Source: Bigelowiella natans CCMP2755
Taxonomy: Eukaryota; Cercozoa; Chlorarachniophyceae
Direction of reading: 5' to 3'
NCBI GenBank assembly: GCA_000320545.1
Contig: ADNK01001436.1
Coordinates: 1 to 37,419, forward strand
Length of the DNA stretch: 37,419 nucleotides
Under the pieces are notes generated by a model. That model saw nothing but the letters and a program-made list of their open reading frames with translations. It was not told where the DNA came from and did not search any database. A program made the translations under genes and the position numbers. How positions within the stretch are numbered: position 1 is the stretch's first letter; the number at the start of each line of letters is the position of its first letter. Below, one piece after another: positions 1-10,475 of this stretch.

Positions 1-792
1 TGCTCTGTATTTTCTAATAGCCTGGGGTAGGGAGTTAGCATCCTGTTCATTTACAAAAGCCTTCATTATCGCCTCAACGTCTCGTAGCCCACTAACTGTA
101 GTGTGTATTTTCTCTAGCTGCCTGATCCGGGTCCTGCCTGTCTCGTAAAGGTCCATGGCTTGCTTTATTATAGCTAGCCATTTGAGCTTGTCGTTTTCGG
201 TGGGGTTAGGGGTAAAGTCGCAGAGTATACTCCTAGCGTTCTTCCACCACCTCCTTGCCTCACCTCTTTTCCCGTTGTATTTCGTTATCATAACCGGTGC
301 TGTTTTAACAGACATGAACTGGGTGTTCCGCTGTACCGGCTGCTGCTGCTTGACGGTGCTCTGGGTCGTCCCCCGCGAGGCGCCCAGACCCCCGTCGTTC
401 CTAAACAAAGCTGCCCACTCTGGAGGTAAGTCTGCTTCGTAATCCATGATGTCCTGCATGATAGCTGCCCAAACATCATGTGTCTGATACTTGTATTCTA
501 TCGATACTTTCAGTTTGGCGTAGTTGCTCGCCCTGGGTCGCAAGGCTCGTAATGCCATTACGACCTTCTTGCTTTCGGCGGCCACGTCCTCGTCGTCCGC
601 CTCGTAGAAGTTCTCCAGTGCCTCTGCTGCTGCATCTGCTTTCTTAATCCCGGGTGCTGGTCCCGGCGGTGCCTGTGGAGGTGTTCCTCCTCCTTCCTTA
701 GCGTCCGTATCGCCCTTCCTTTCCTGTTTCTGCTCGTGCCCTTGCACGGCCTGCGAGCCAAAGTCCTGCTGTTCTTCTAGCTGCTGTGACAT
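1..792 (-). CDS. Retrotransposon gag-like ORF, 5' part (runs off the window)
   Basis: On the minus strand an ATG at 792 opens a frame without stops to the window edge, about 264 codons. The first 65 residues are Gln, Glu, Gly and Pro rich, followed by a segment with motifs such as YEADDEDVAAESKK and DYEADLPPEWAALF, then a block ITKYNGKRGEARRWWKNAR that resembles the central helical region of LTR-retrotransposon Gag proteins (a Y-x-G-x-x-GEA-x-x-WW pattern). No zinc knuckle, protease or reverse transcriptase is visible; these would lie beyond position 1. A related but diverged copy begins at the right end of the window, which supports a dispersed element rather than a host gene. The gag call rests on the weak motif and the repetition, so family assignment (Ty3 or copia type) is open. 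Confidence 0.6.
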   Translation of the reverse strand, partial: MSQQLEEQQDFGSQAVQGHEQKQERKGDTDAKEGGGTPPQAPPGPAPGIKKADAAAEALENFYEADDEDVAAESKKVVMALRALRPRASNYAKLKVSIEYKYQTHDVWAAIMQDIMDYEADLPPEWAALFRNDGGLGASRGTTQSTVKQQQPVQRNTQFMSVKTAPVMITKYNGKRGEARRWWKNARSILCDFTPNPTENDKLKWLAIIKQAMDLYETGRTRIRQLEKIHTTVSGLRDVEAIMKAFVNEQDANSLPQAIRKYRA

Positions 793-972
793 TGTTAGTC
801 AAATCGTTTCCCGTGTGTGGAAGCCAAAGGTTGTTGCGCGTAAGGTGTTCACAGGCCGAGGCGCTACGTGCACAAGTAGGCAGGGGGGGGAAGGCACGTT
901 TGCTTCCTTTTGAAGAGTTTTGTTTATTTTTATTAAAGATTATATTTTTATTAAATCGTGCACTGCGTAATC

Positions 973-1120
973 ATTCGCGAAGCTTTCGCGAATGCCGCCG
1001 CACGTGGGGCAGCACACTTCCGGTGTGCTGCCATGAGTCCCGCCGGAACCCACGTGCCTATGCTGTATTAATATCTACGTTATCTATATTCTATATCCGC
1101 GACAACCCCTTTGTTGTCGC
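973..1120. repeat. Cluster of three perfect hairpins upstream of the gag-like ORF
   Basis: Three perfect inverted repeats follow each other. At 973-993 a 9-bp stem ATTCGCGAA closes a 3-nt loop. At 1008-1032 a 10-bp stem GGCAGCACAC closes a 5-nt loop. At 1099-1120 an 8-bp stem GCGACAAC closes a 6-nt loop. They lie 180-330 bp upstream of the gag-like start, where an LTR or 5' leader would be expected. I could not define LTR ends or a tRNA primer-binding site. Confidence 0.6.
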
Positions 1121-2139
1121 ACGTGACTTGTGCCCGCGTAGTGGTACGCGCTACACAACACACAATGCAAGCTCGCTCATTGCTCATCATGTGTGTTTCT
1201 TCACACGAACTCGTGATGATGCAATTGATCGATGATCAAGAACGCTGTGTTCATCAGCAATCGATGCAGTCCTTTCGAAGTGCCAGAGTGGGATGAGCAG
1301 CGGAGCTTTTGCTGACCAGCTGTTCTCAAATGCCTTCCGATTGTGGATGGTGTGCCAGTGTGCATGCAACCTGGCAACGCTGGAACGCATGCGGGGCGCG
1401 CGCAGCGCGTGTGGATGCAGTGAAGGTCGGCCCCATTGGCCAGCCACTCCATGACATTCATGCCTTGCTTTTGTGCAATCAAAGTGAACACAGGGAAACC
1501 AATCGTGCAACATCTCCAGATGTTTCCGTGTGAACTTGTGCCACGACACTGGCGAGAACAATGAATGAATTGATGACTGAAGTGATTCTCTGGACATGTT
1601 GAACACTGAACATTGAACTTCAGCTGAAATCGCCTGCAAAAGGCAGCACGTGTCCAACGACGCATTTTTCGTCCCACCACAATTGTGCTGCAGGATTTTC
1701 CCGCAGCAATGACTGGTTTTGCATTGAAACCGCATGTATTCTAAGTGTGCGTCTTGGAAATTGCGTCTTGTCGCTATGAGAAAAGGATCAACATGCACAC
1801 GTAGTCAAAATTCCAGACTGCATTTTTGCAATTGTTTGAAGCACTAACCACTCCCTGGATTGTGTGCGAGTTAGTGCACACATAGTTAGTGACCCACTTG
1901 CTTCACAAAAGGACAAGCTCGTTTGTCAGGATGTCTTGTGAAACACAAAGTAACTTGGGGCTAAATGCTGGAACGATTTTTGGAAGCACAGGCGGATTCT
2001 GGGCTAAAGACGCTTCATTTCAACAAAATTGTGTCCAGCATCCTTTGCAGAATTTCACCGATTTGGTCACTTTGACTGCGAGCCAGTAGCCCACTTCGTT
2101 GCGCTTCCACAAATCACAAAAGGTCACGGACCTCCTGCC
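1121..2139. other. Intergenic stretch, no gene recognised
   Basis: This lies between the retroelement leader and the Na+/K+-ATPase start. Long open frames occur on the minus strand (for example 1187-1798) but their translations show no family motif, and the overlapping frames look compositionally random. The last 150 bp presumably hold the ATPase promoter and 5' UTR. I see no TATA box that can be called. Confidence 0.5.
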
Positions 2140-5100
2140 ATGGCCGATCATCATGCAAAGTTGGATGAGGAGAATCCGGAAAATCCCTTGGGAAACAATC
2201 TCGAGGAGCCACAGCAAATTAACCCAGTCATCGTAAAAACAGCTTCGAAAAGCAGGGCGGAGGTTTGCATCCATCTTGCAATGCACATTCAAGTAATGCT
2301 GACAGATTTTTTTGTTGCTATTGATTGCTCAGGCAGCTCGCCGTCGTGAACTTAGAAAAGCTGGAAAGGATGTTCCCAAGACAGATGCTGACATAGAGGA
2401 AGAAAAGCGCAATGAACATACTTTGACAATTACAGAGGTTTGTGAAAAATTCTCGAGCGACGCAAAGAACGGTATTTCTCAGGATTTGTACAGGAAAAAT
2501 CTTGAGGAATATGGTCCGAACATCCTCACCCCACCCCCCGAGAAATATTGGCTCATCGTATTGATTGAGCACATGACTGGATTTTTCTCGCTGCTACTAT
2601 GGGGAGCTGGAGTACTCTGCTTTGTTGCCTTTGGCATTGATAATGACTCGGTTGATAATGTAAGTGATCGAGAATATGATTTTCTTTACGAGAATGAACA
2701 AAGTTGATTCTCTGGACTGAGTTGATGTTTTTCCCATTAGTTGTACCTTGGAGTCGTCTTGGTCGCTGTAGTAATTCTAACAGGATTGTTTTCATATTAC
2801 CAAGATGCAAAATCTGCTTCTGTGATGGCTGGTTTCAAAAATTTCTTGCCGGAAAAAACTCTTGTTACAAGAGAAGGGAAGGAAGAAGAAATCCTAGCCA
2901 CTCAGCTAGTTCCGGGAGACCTAGTAAGAATTAAAAACGGTCAAAAAATTCCTGCTGACCTACGTGTAGTAGAGCAAGATGAAATGAAAGTTGATAATGC
3001 GTCATTGACTGGGGAATCAGAAGCTCAGAAACGTAAAGTAGAGCCAGAGAAAAGGGGATCCGTACACCTTGAGGCTGGTAACATTGCATTTTATGGTACT
3101 CTATGTGTGAATGGTAGCGGAATGGGTATCGTAATTGCCACCGGAGACAACACAACAATCGGCAGCATTGCAGCTTTAGCTGCCAGCGCCAGTAACCGAG
3201 ACGACTTTCAGACTCCCATCAATAAGGAAATTCACCACTTTATCAAAATTATATCTGCCGTCGCTATATTTCTCGGCGTCCTCTTTCTGATCCTTGGATT
3301 CGTCCTCGGACTTGATGCATTGGACAACATTGTTTTCTGCATCGGTATTATCGTAGCTAATGTACCAGAGGGCTTACTTGCAACCGTCACTGTTTCCTTG
3401 ACATTGACAGCTCAGAGGATGGCAATTAAAAAAGTCCTGGTAAAGAATCTTGAGGCTGTTGAAACACTTGGTTCTACAAATGTAATTGCATCCGACAAGA
3501 CTGGCACACTCACCCAGAACATAATGACGGTACAGCATATCTGGTATGATGGAGGCGTTAAACTTGCAAATGGCCTTGGGGAGGGGGTGGCAGACCAAAA
3601 GTCTGCAACTATGCAATATGTCAGGAATTGCATTTCTTTATGCACCACCGCCACATTCATTGATGAAGAGGAAGAAAAAAATAACGTACCTTTCCAGCAA
3701 CGCAAATTTTCCGGGGATGCCTCCGAAGGAGCTCTCATTAAGTACATCGAACCACACCTCCGTGCATCTGGAACTGGCATCGTACAAGAAAGGAAAAAAA
3801 ACAAAATACGCTTCAAGCTCCCGTTCAACTCAACCAACAAATTCATGCTACATATTTGCGAACAGGGAGAGGAAAAACCCCACATCCTTTGGATGAAAGG
3901 TGCTCCTGAGAGAATCTGGAGCAGGTGCAATACAATTCTCATTGACGGTAAAGAAAAGAAAAAGGATGAGTACAAGGCTGAATACGATAAAGGCCTTTTC
4001 ACCCTTATGAACAATGGCGAGCGTGTACTTGGTCTTTGTTATACAGAACTCCCTGCGGATAAGTACCCTTCAGATTTTAAATATAATTGGGAAGGTGAAC
4101 GTGGAGAGGAATCAAACTTCCCTTATGAAAACTTCACTTTCATCGGACTTACAGCTCTAATCGACCCCCCACGGGCTGCTGTACCTGCTGCAGTCAGATC
4201 TTGCCAAACTGCAGGCATTCAGGTTTGTTCGAGATTGGGAAAACTGTTGTCAAACGTTGAAATGAGTGTTTCGCAAAATTGTGATCAGGTTATCATGGTA
4301 ACTGGTGATCACCCGGATACTGCCGAAGCAATTGCAAAGATGGTAAACAATATGTGCAGGATTATCATGAGACATTGGTCATATTTGGGCATGATATCAG
4401 GTTGGGATCATCAGAGCTCCAACGAGAAGAGATGTTGCTGCAAAAGAAGGGAAGGAAATCGAGGAAATCCCTCGAGACCACCCTGATATCGGGGCACGCG
4501 TTGTTAGAGGTGTCGAGCTTATGAAAATGTCAGACGAAGAGCTCGACAATTTGCTCGACTACGAGCAACTCGTATTTGCTCGAACCTCACCTGCAAATAA
4601 GCTGACTATAGTGAAGGGATTACAGGATAAGAAACTGAAACGCTGGAAGGATGGCAGCAGGCCTCCTAAACGGGTAGAAACAGCAGATTTAACGATAGAA
4701 ACGGAAAATGATTCGATTTTCCTTATCACATAATAAATATCAGATTAAAAACGTTGTTGCTGTCACTGGAGATGGGGTCAATGACTCTCCTGCGCTCTCA
4801 CAAGCGGTAGGATTTAGGAATACGTTTTACTTTTACATATTTAACGTATGCAACACAGGATATTGGTGTCGCCATGGGTATCGTTGGATCTGATGTTGCA
4901 AAAGATGCTGCTGATATGATTTTACTCAACGATAACTTTGCTTCGATTGTTGACGGTAAGACATTTTCGAAGGAGTTCTGTGTTTTTTTAATTTTGATTT
5001 TCTTTATATTACCAGGAGTCGAAGAGGGCCGTTTGATCTTTGACAATTTAAAGAAATCGATCGCATATACCTTATCTTCGAATATTCCAGAGATCACTCC

Positions 5101-6021
5101 GTTCCTTATCTTCATCTTGATCCAAATCCCACTTCCACTTCCTACAGTTTTGATTCTTCTAATTGACCTTGGAACTGACTTGGTCCCTGCAATTTCATTG
5201 GCATATGAAACGAAGGAAGCAGACATTATGAGGAAGCCTCCACGTGACTCACGGGTCGATCGTTTAGTGACACGCAAACTGATTTCATTCTCTTACGGCC
5301 AAATTGGGATCATCCAAGCTATGGCTGGGTTCTACACTTATTTTGTGGTGCTAAATGACTACGGATTTAGAGCCAGCGATCTTGTCGGCGCGTCAGAGTT
5401 ATTCTTTGACTACGCCGATAGTCCAGGCGATGCAGTGTTCTTTCCAGACAATGACGATACTATTGGGGCAGGAGAATTGCAGATCAACGGAAATAGCATT
5501 CCTCTCATCGAATGCAACATTACAGTGAGTACATTTTATCCCTGTCTGTCTGTTACGTTTTCCTCATAATGATGATCGTAGGACAAGGACGTCTGTCACA
5601 TACCAGATGAAGCCCTTGCACATGCTCAAGGAGCTTTCTTTGTCTCTATTGTTATTGTCCAATGGGCGGATCTAATTGCATGCAAGACCAGGAAATTGAG
5701 CATTTATCACCAAGTAACAATTGAAAAAGTTCTTTTTCAGCATGAAACTAAAAGTTTTTGAATGATAATCAGGGAATGCGAAACACAGTTCTGAACATTG
5801 GTTTGGTGGAGGAAACTCTTCTTGCGATTCTTTTAAGTTACATTCCAGCTCTGAACGTATTGGGAACTCGCCCGATTCGTTTCGTACATTGGATGCCTGC
5901 AATGCCATTCGCAATGATTATATTCATTTACGACGAAGTACGAAAGTATTTGATTCGACTCGGCCCTCCAGCAGGATCAAAGAAAACTATGAACTTGGTA
6001 GAAGAATATACTTATTACTAG
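2140..6021 (+). CDS. Na+/K+-ATPase alpha subunit (P-type ATPase, class IIC), ten exons
   Basis: P-type pump predicted to exchange cytosolic Na+ for K+ at the plasma membrane. Exons: 2140-2262, 2333-2659, 2741-4222, 4289-4342, 4401-4673, 4744-4806, 4859-4955, 5016-5524, 5582-5713, 5773-6021. All junctions are GT-AG and in phase, giving 1102 residues, slightly longer than the usual ~1020. Landmarks in order: actuator loop TGES near residue 240; M4 VANVPEGLL near 359; phosphorylation site DKTGT with Asp402; nucleotide-binding MKGAPER with Lys536; GDHPDTA; hinge [11 protein letters not shown] near 761; M5 [10 protein letters not shown]6 [17 protein letters not shown]; and the C-terminal EEYTYY, typical of the Na+/K+ pump C-terminal YY. 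The N-terminal RRRELRKAG also fits class IIC. The ATG at 2140 is chosen because it joins in phase to exon 2. An unusual basic stretch ([15 protein letters not shown]) precedes the hinge; its donor, GTAGAA, is the least certain junction. No beta subunit gene is in the window. Confidence 0.95.
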
Positions 6022-6908
6022 TTCAAATATGCCACTTAACATAGGCTTCAAGTGCGAGAAAAGAAAACGCTCACTTCAACGTCATTCTCTGAAAGCCCTA
6101 GTTACATGTAAGCACATACAATTGTGCACAAAACTGTGCATTTGCATGTCGCACCGCAGATCAAGAAGGTGACAGGCCATGCATCTATGTTGTGTGAAAG
6201 TGCTATCTGACCGCTAGTGCGTTCGAAATGTTCGACAAGATTATTTTTCAAGTAGGACAGTGTGGCGAACATTAGTAGGACAGTGTGGCGAACATTCGGC
6301 TAGTCACCCCACATGCATAATTTCATAGTGGCGGCGGGTCAGCTTCATTGATCCCGTGGCGCTCTAGCGCTCTGTGCTACGCTCTAGCGCTTGCTACCGC
6401 GCAATGCAAGCTCTACATGTTACTAGATCGCTGCCAGGCTAGCAGGTGTGCATGCTAGCACAGTTCACTAGCTAGCTAGTTGTTGCACGCACGCAACTTT
6501 GTGCACATCTAGCTAGCTAGGCATCTAGACATGCTAGCATGGCAGGACATGCATTGACTAGATGAGACATGAGTGCACACTGCTAGACTGCGATGCTAGC
6601 TAGCTAGGATGTACTGTGATCCGCAACTAGACAACAAGTTTGCTTGGCTAGCTAGCTAGCTAGTTCTAGAGTTGTTGTCACTTGCTAGCTTGTCACATCA
6701 TGCTAGCATGGTCATGTGCACGTTCGCAGGAAAACTAGAAAACGAGCATCATGCTAGCATGGCAGCCTGAAGATGCATTAGTGCATGAGAAGGCTAGAAG
6801 GCTAGAAGGAATAGGCGATCCGACAAACTTAAATTCAACAAGAAATCCTTACTTTCTTCGCATGGTCTGGCGATTTAATGGCAATTTAATTTACAAATGA
6901 TTACACCA
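6022..6908. other. Convergent intergenic region rich in GCTAGC/AGCTAGCT palindromes
   Basis: The 3' ends of the ATPase and of the CDCA7-like gene face each other here. From about 6400 to 6770 the sequence is dominated by CTAG-containing words: runs of AGCTAGCTAG, and the 12-bp palindrome CATGCTAGCATG three times (6530-6541, 6699-6710, 6750-6761). Around 6358-6392 the word CGCTCTAGCGCT occurs twice. No open frame with recognisable content was found. Confidence 0.6.
6251..6296. repeat. 23-bp perfect tandem duplication
   Basis: The 23-mer starting AGTAGGACAGTGTGGCGA occurs at 6251-6273 and again, identical, at 6274-6296. It lies about 230 bp past the ATPase stop codon. The perfect identity suggests a recent duplication. 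Confidence 0.9.
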
Positions 6909-8612
6909 TTAATGTCGGTCAAAACTCCACAAGTCTTCGCCAGATGGTGAGCCCAGCACTGGGCTCGGAGGAAGAAATCCTTTGTAAGGAGGCGGGGAAT
7001 AATTTCCTGCTCGAAAATTGCTTTGCAGATTTCCAAAACGAGAGACGTCGAAAATGCTACTCCTGGAGCTATTATCGTCTTCAGCAGTGTCTGCATTTGT
7101 CACGAAGGAACTAGATAGGTCAGTAACCTTCTCTAATCTGATTGACTTTTTCAGGGAACGCTGCCGCTTAGTTTGCTGGCCAATTCCTCGGGCCTTACAT
7201 CTATCGCAAGGAAAGCCTTTGTAACATATTTCCCTGATGTTTATGCAGATACTGTTATCTCAAAGTTTTTGTTATTTAAATTTCATTCCTACCTTGGATT
7301 GATAGCTAATATCTTTGATGTTTTAAATTTGATCTTTAGAGTCTTGCAGAGTTCCGCCTACAATTTAATTACTCTTTCAATATCTTCAAAATTCAAATTT
7401 ACAATACATACCCTTGCATCAGCCGATGAAGATGGAGCCTTTTTGCGGAATTTTTCAGCTACCGATTGATTGTCACCAGACGCCTGGACCTTACCAGACT
7501 TCCTCGAACTTACGTGCTCTTTTGCCTTCTTGGGAGTAGACTTTTTCCTCAGTTTCGCCTTCCTTGCAATTCTTGCGCTCGTACAACACATTGTAGGCTC
7601 TGAAACGTGCCACGGACAATCTATGCCTCGGCGATTGAAGCTGCAGCAGCAGATTCCAGTTCCAGACATAAAATGCGGCTCGACGCAACTAATTGTGACA
7701 TCAAAAAGTCAGAAAATTACTCTTTGTCATGAGATGTGACTGTACCGTGGGCAGTGCCAATTCGGATCTGCAACGTTTCTCATCATTAACTCAAAGTCAT
7801 TCTCAGACATAGCTTTTCGCAGTCGAATGACACAACCTGAGGAAACGTGCAATCTTGATTGCTTGTATTTACTCAAAAGTAGTCATTACCTTCACAGATA
7901 CAGAACCTCTTTCCATTTAATGAGCAAAATTTAGACTTGCAGCTTATTTTATCCTGCCAACAGATATATTATGTTAATTTCTCAAAATTGAGCTCACATA
8001 TTTTTTAATATTTAGACCGCACCTTCCCCTTCTTCGCTTTTCCGCAGCGATGACACGTTTGCTGACTCTCAAGCTTAAGATCGATCTCTGTGGCAAGCAA
8101 GAAACTTAGTACTATATAAGAAAAGTTAAAATCATCCTACCTCTAAGCTCCAACAGGGCAAGGACATCATCATCCAAGGTATCTTCGATGTCATCGTTCC
8201 CGCTTTTATGCGAACTCAGATCGGCAGCAATAATGCTAGGTGTACCAACAGAAATACTTGAAACATCCGTAACTCGCGCACGTTTCCTTCCGGCAGTCCT
8301 CCGCCTCTCTATTTTCGAAAGAATTCCGGGATTTTGTCCATTAATGCCCACCTCATTGTCCAATCGAAAGCTAACTTTTTTCTCGTAATGGTGGGTTTCT
8401 GTCTTTTTTCTAAATAGCGGAGAGTTAATAATGGGATCTTTATCTCTATCATCTTTCTTCATTGCAAGTAAGCCATCATCAGCCTTTATCTTCCCCGCAG
8501 GAAGTTTTAGAGTCGGGACTCGAACCCCATAAACACCCTGGGTCTCGGGTGAAACTTTGAACAGAGAAGCCAACCATGGTTGCCCATTCTCATCCTTAAA
8601 TTCACCATCCAT
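6909..8612 (-). CDS. CDCA7-like protein with zf-4CXXC_R1 zinc-finger domain, seven exons
   Basis: Exons on the minus strand: 8612-8141, 8087-8023, 7953-7890, 7836-7746, 7688-7412, 7357-7293, 7233-6909. All join in phase to 452 residues. Residues 1-157 are a polar, probably disordered region. Residues 169-246 carry the zinc-finger: Cys169-x2-Cys172 (CHRC), Cys184, Cys189, Cys197, Cys199 and/or Cys202, then NWHCPRC (Cys229, Cys232) and GICCCS (Cys244, Cys246). This matches the ordered cysteines and W-x-CP-x-C...GIC-x-CS signature of the zf-4CXXC_R1 family (CDCA7/R1 type). In that family the domain binds DNA and, in CDCA7, works with the HELLS/DDM1 chromatin remodeller. Differences here: about nine extra residues separate CPRC from GICCCS, and the family's RYG is not seen. 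A second cluster, CYKGFPCDRCKARG, is encoded by the last exon. Nuclear chromatin function is inferred from the family only. Confidence 0.75.
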
Positions 8613-9123
8613 TGTCCTCTATTCGCTCCTCGTGATAAAGAGCGGCCACCTTTTATAGATTCCTCATATATTATACCCTCGTGTACATGTACTCGCAGGG
8701 GGGGGGGGGGAAATGAGAGGAAATTTCCCACTCTTTCTTGCGGTCTATTTTTGGTGCAAAATGAAGTGTGGATTAGCGCTGTTCCCCACTTCATTTTCCC
8801 GGAACAACGCGTGGAAATCCGACGGATATTTCACCGGGATCCCGGCTGTAAACCAGACGACGTCGACGACGTGGAGATTTGTGGCTGAGGTCGGAGACGG
8901 GATTCGGGGGAAATGCTGGCTGTTTCGGCGCCAGGAACCTCGATGTGGGTGAAATGGCCTGTTCCCTTTGGAACAAGTTACCTCGGGAAAACTTTTACTC
9001 TAAAAACATTGGAAGCGAGAGGAGAGGTGAGCTTCACAGGAGCATCACCATCGATCAGGCGAACCCCTGCATTGCTATTGTTGGGTTTCTACCATCTACT
9101 CACTCAACATCTACAAAAGAGAA
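8613..9123. promoter_or_regulatory. Divergent intergenic region of the CDCA7-like and hydroxylase genes
   Basis: About 510 bp separate two start codons on opposite strands, so both promoters must be here or within the genes. The region has a 13-nt poly-G tract at 8698-8710. No TATA box or shared motif could be identified with confidence. Confidence 0.4.
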
Positions 9124-10475
9124 ATGTACGGTAGTGCTTTCAGCGGAGTACCGCTCGCAGCAGAGCTCCACGACGCGTCGACGTGGGAATGGTGGCATTT
9201 TCTATCATTCGGCGGGGTAGTCATCGGGGGGCTGGAGTTTCTGAATCATGGTGTGCTCTCCCTCTTTGAAGGTGTAGAGAAAAGAATTCCTATTCGAGGA
9301 AAGGTAAGCAAGCTGGCAAACAAATGGGCTTTCAGTCATTAATGTGCAACTACATACTTAGCACTTGGACGAATTTGAAACGATCGACAAGGCCTTCATC
9401 AACTTTAATAAATTGGCCATCATCGTGTTCTCCTACCACATCCTAAGATTTTCCATCGTTAGTACTGGGTGAGTCACAATCCTCTTGACGCAAAATCCTA
9501 TGATGATTAACTTTCGTCTGAAATACCTCCTTCACACTGGGTTTTAGGATTGTCTGGGATGCCCTCAGTTTTGGGATAATGAATGGCCCAGTAGCTCTAG
9601 CCTTAATGCACATAGGTAATTGCATGAGCACTTCGAGCCCAATAAGAGAGAAATCAGGCACAATCGCACAACAAATTTAAATGTATTCTGTCATTCTGTG
9701 TGTAAATCAACAAAAAATCAATTTCAGTGTACGATCTGTTCTACACGGTGTTCCATCGCGTGTTGCATTACCGCCTATTCTATGGCTACTGCCACAAGCA
9801 TCATCATCGTCAGCGAGCGCCTACACGTAAGTTGAAATTGTGCGGAAAGTAACCAACCAAAATGAAGATAAAAACTCAAAAGAATATCGAACAACCGTCC
9901 AGGTGGTAATTTGGATGCTATTAATGTACATCCGTTTGAGTTCGTGGTTGGTGAATATCTTCACCTTGTGGCTGCATACCTTGTTTCCAGCTACTTGGTA
10001 CCTTTAATCTTTAACTTCTCTTCCAAACCTTTTACAAGTTTGCAGGGTTTGACCATACTTCTACTTTCCAGGTCCCTGTTCATATCTTCAGTCTGGGTTG
10101 GTTTATAATCGTTGGAGGGATCTTGGCCTCCCTGAATCATACTAGATACGACCTTTCATTTTTTGGTATGTCAATTCATATAGGAAAAAAATCATAAAGA
10201 CACCGAAAGATTGAGCTTAAATCTGATTTGCAAGCCGAATCTAGTCGATATGCAATTGTTGATATGATTCTCTTGAAAATCAACTTTCAGGTGTATACGA
10301 TGTGAAAGTACATGACGTTCATCACCGCCTCCCTGAATCAAACTATGGGCAATACATTATGCTATGGGATTGGGTGACGCCTTCCTTATTTCTGTATCAT
10401 AATGCTTCTCTTTTTGACGTGCCTGCTATTTATTCAGCTGATGGGAAGCTACAAACCATATACTCAAAGAATTAA
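9124..10475 (+). CDS. Fatty-acid hydroxylase / sterol desaturase family membrane enzyme, seven exons
   Basis: Exons 9124-9303, 9362-9468, 9548-9615, 9728-9826, 9903-9997, 10072-10165, 10291-10475 join in phase to 275 residues, a normal size for the superfamily. The di-iron histidine boxes are present in order: HRVLH (H-x3-H), HKHHH (H-x2-HH), a HPFEF element, LNHTRYD, and VHDVHHR (H-x2-HH). Four hydrophobic stretches surround them, for example LAIIVFSYHILRF and GWFIIVGGILASL, consistent with an ER membrane enzyme using molecular oxygen to hydroxylate or desaturate a lipid. The substrate (sterol, sphingoid base or fatty acid) cannot be told from the sequence. The ATG at 9124 is the first that leads in frame to the histidine boxes. 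The gene is head to head with the CDCA7-like gene, without an obvious functional link. Confidence 0.88.

Noticed and set aside
1187-1798. Minus-strand open frame of about 200 codons
   Set aside because: No recognisable motif; a second overlapping frame is equally open; no plausible neighbours or splice partners. Treated as chance.
7018-7224. Plus-strand GT...AG pair near 7119-7154 that looks like an intron of a plus-strand gene
   Set aside because: The same stretch is continuous coding sequence of the last exon of the minus-strand CDCA7-like gene, whose seven exons all join in phase.
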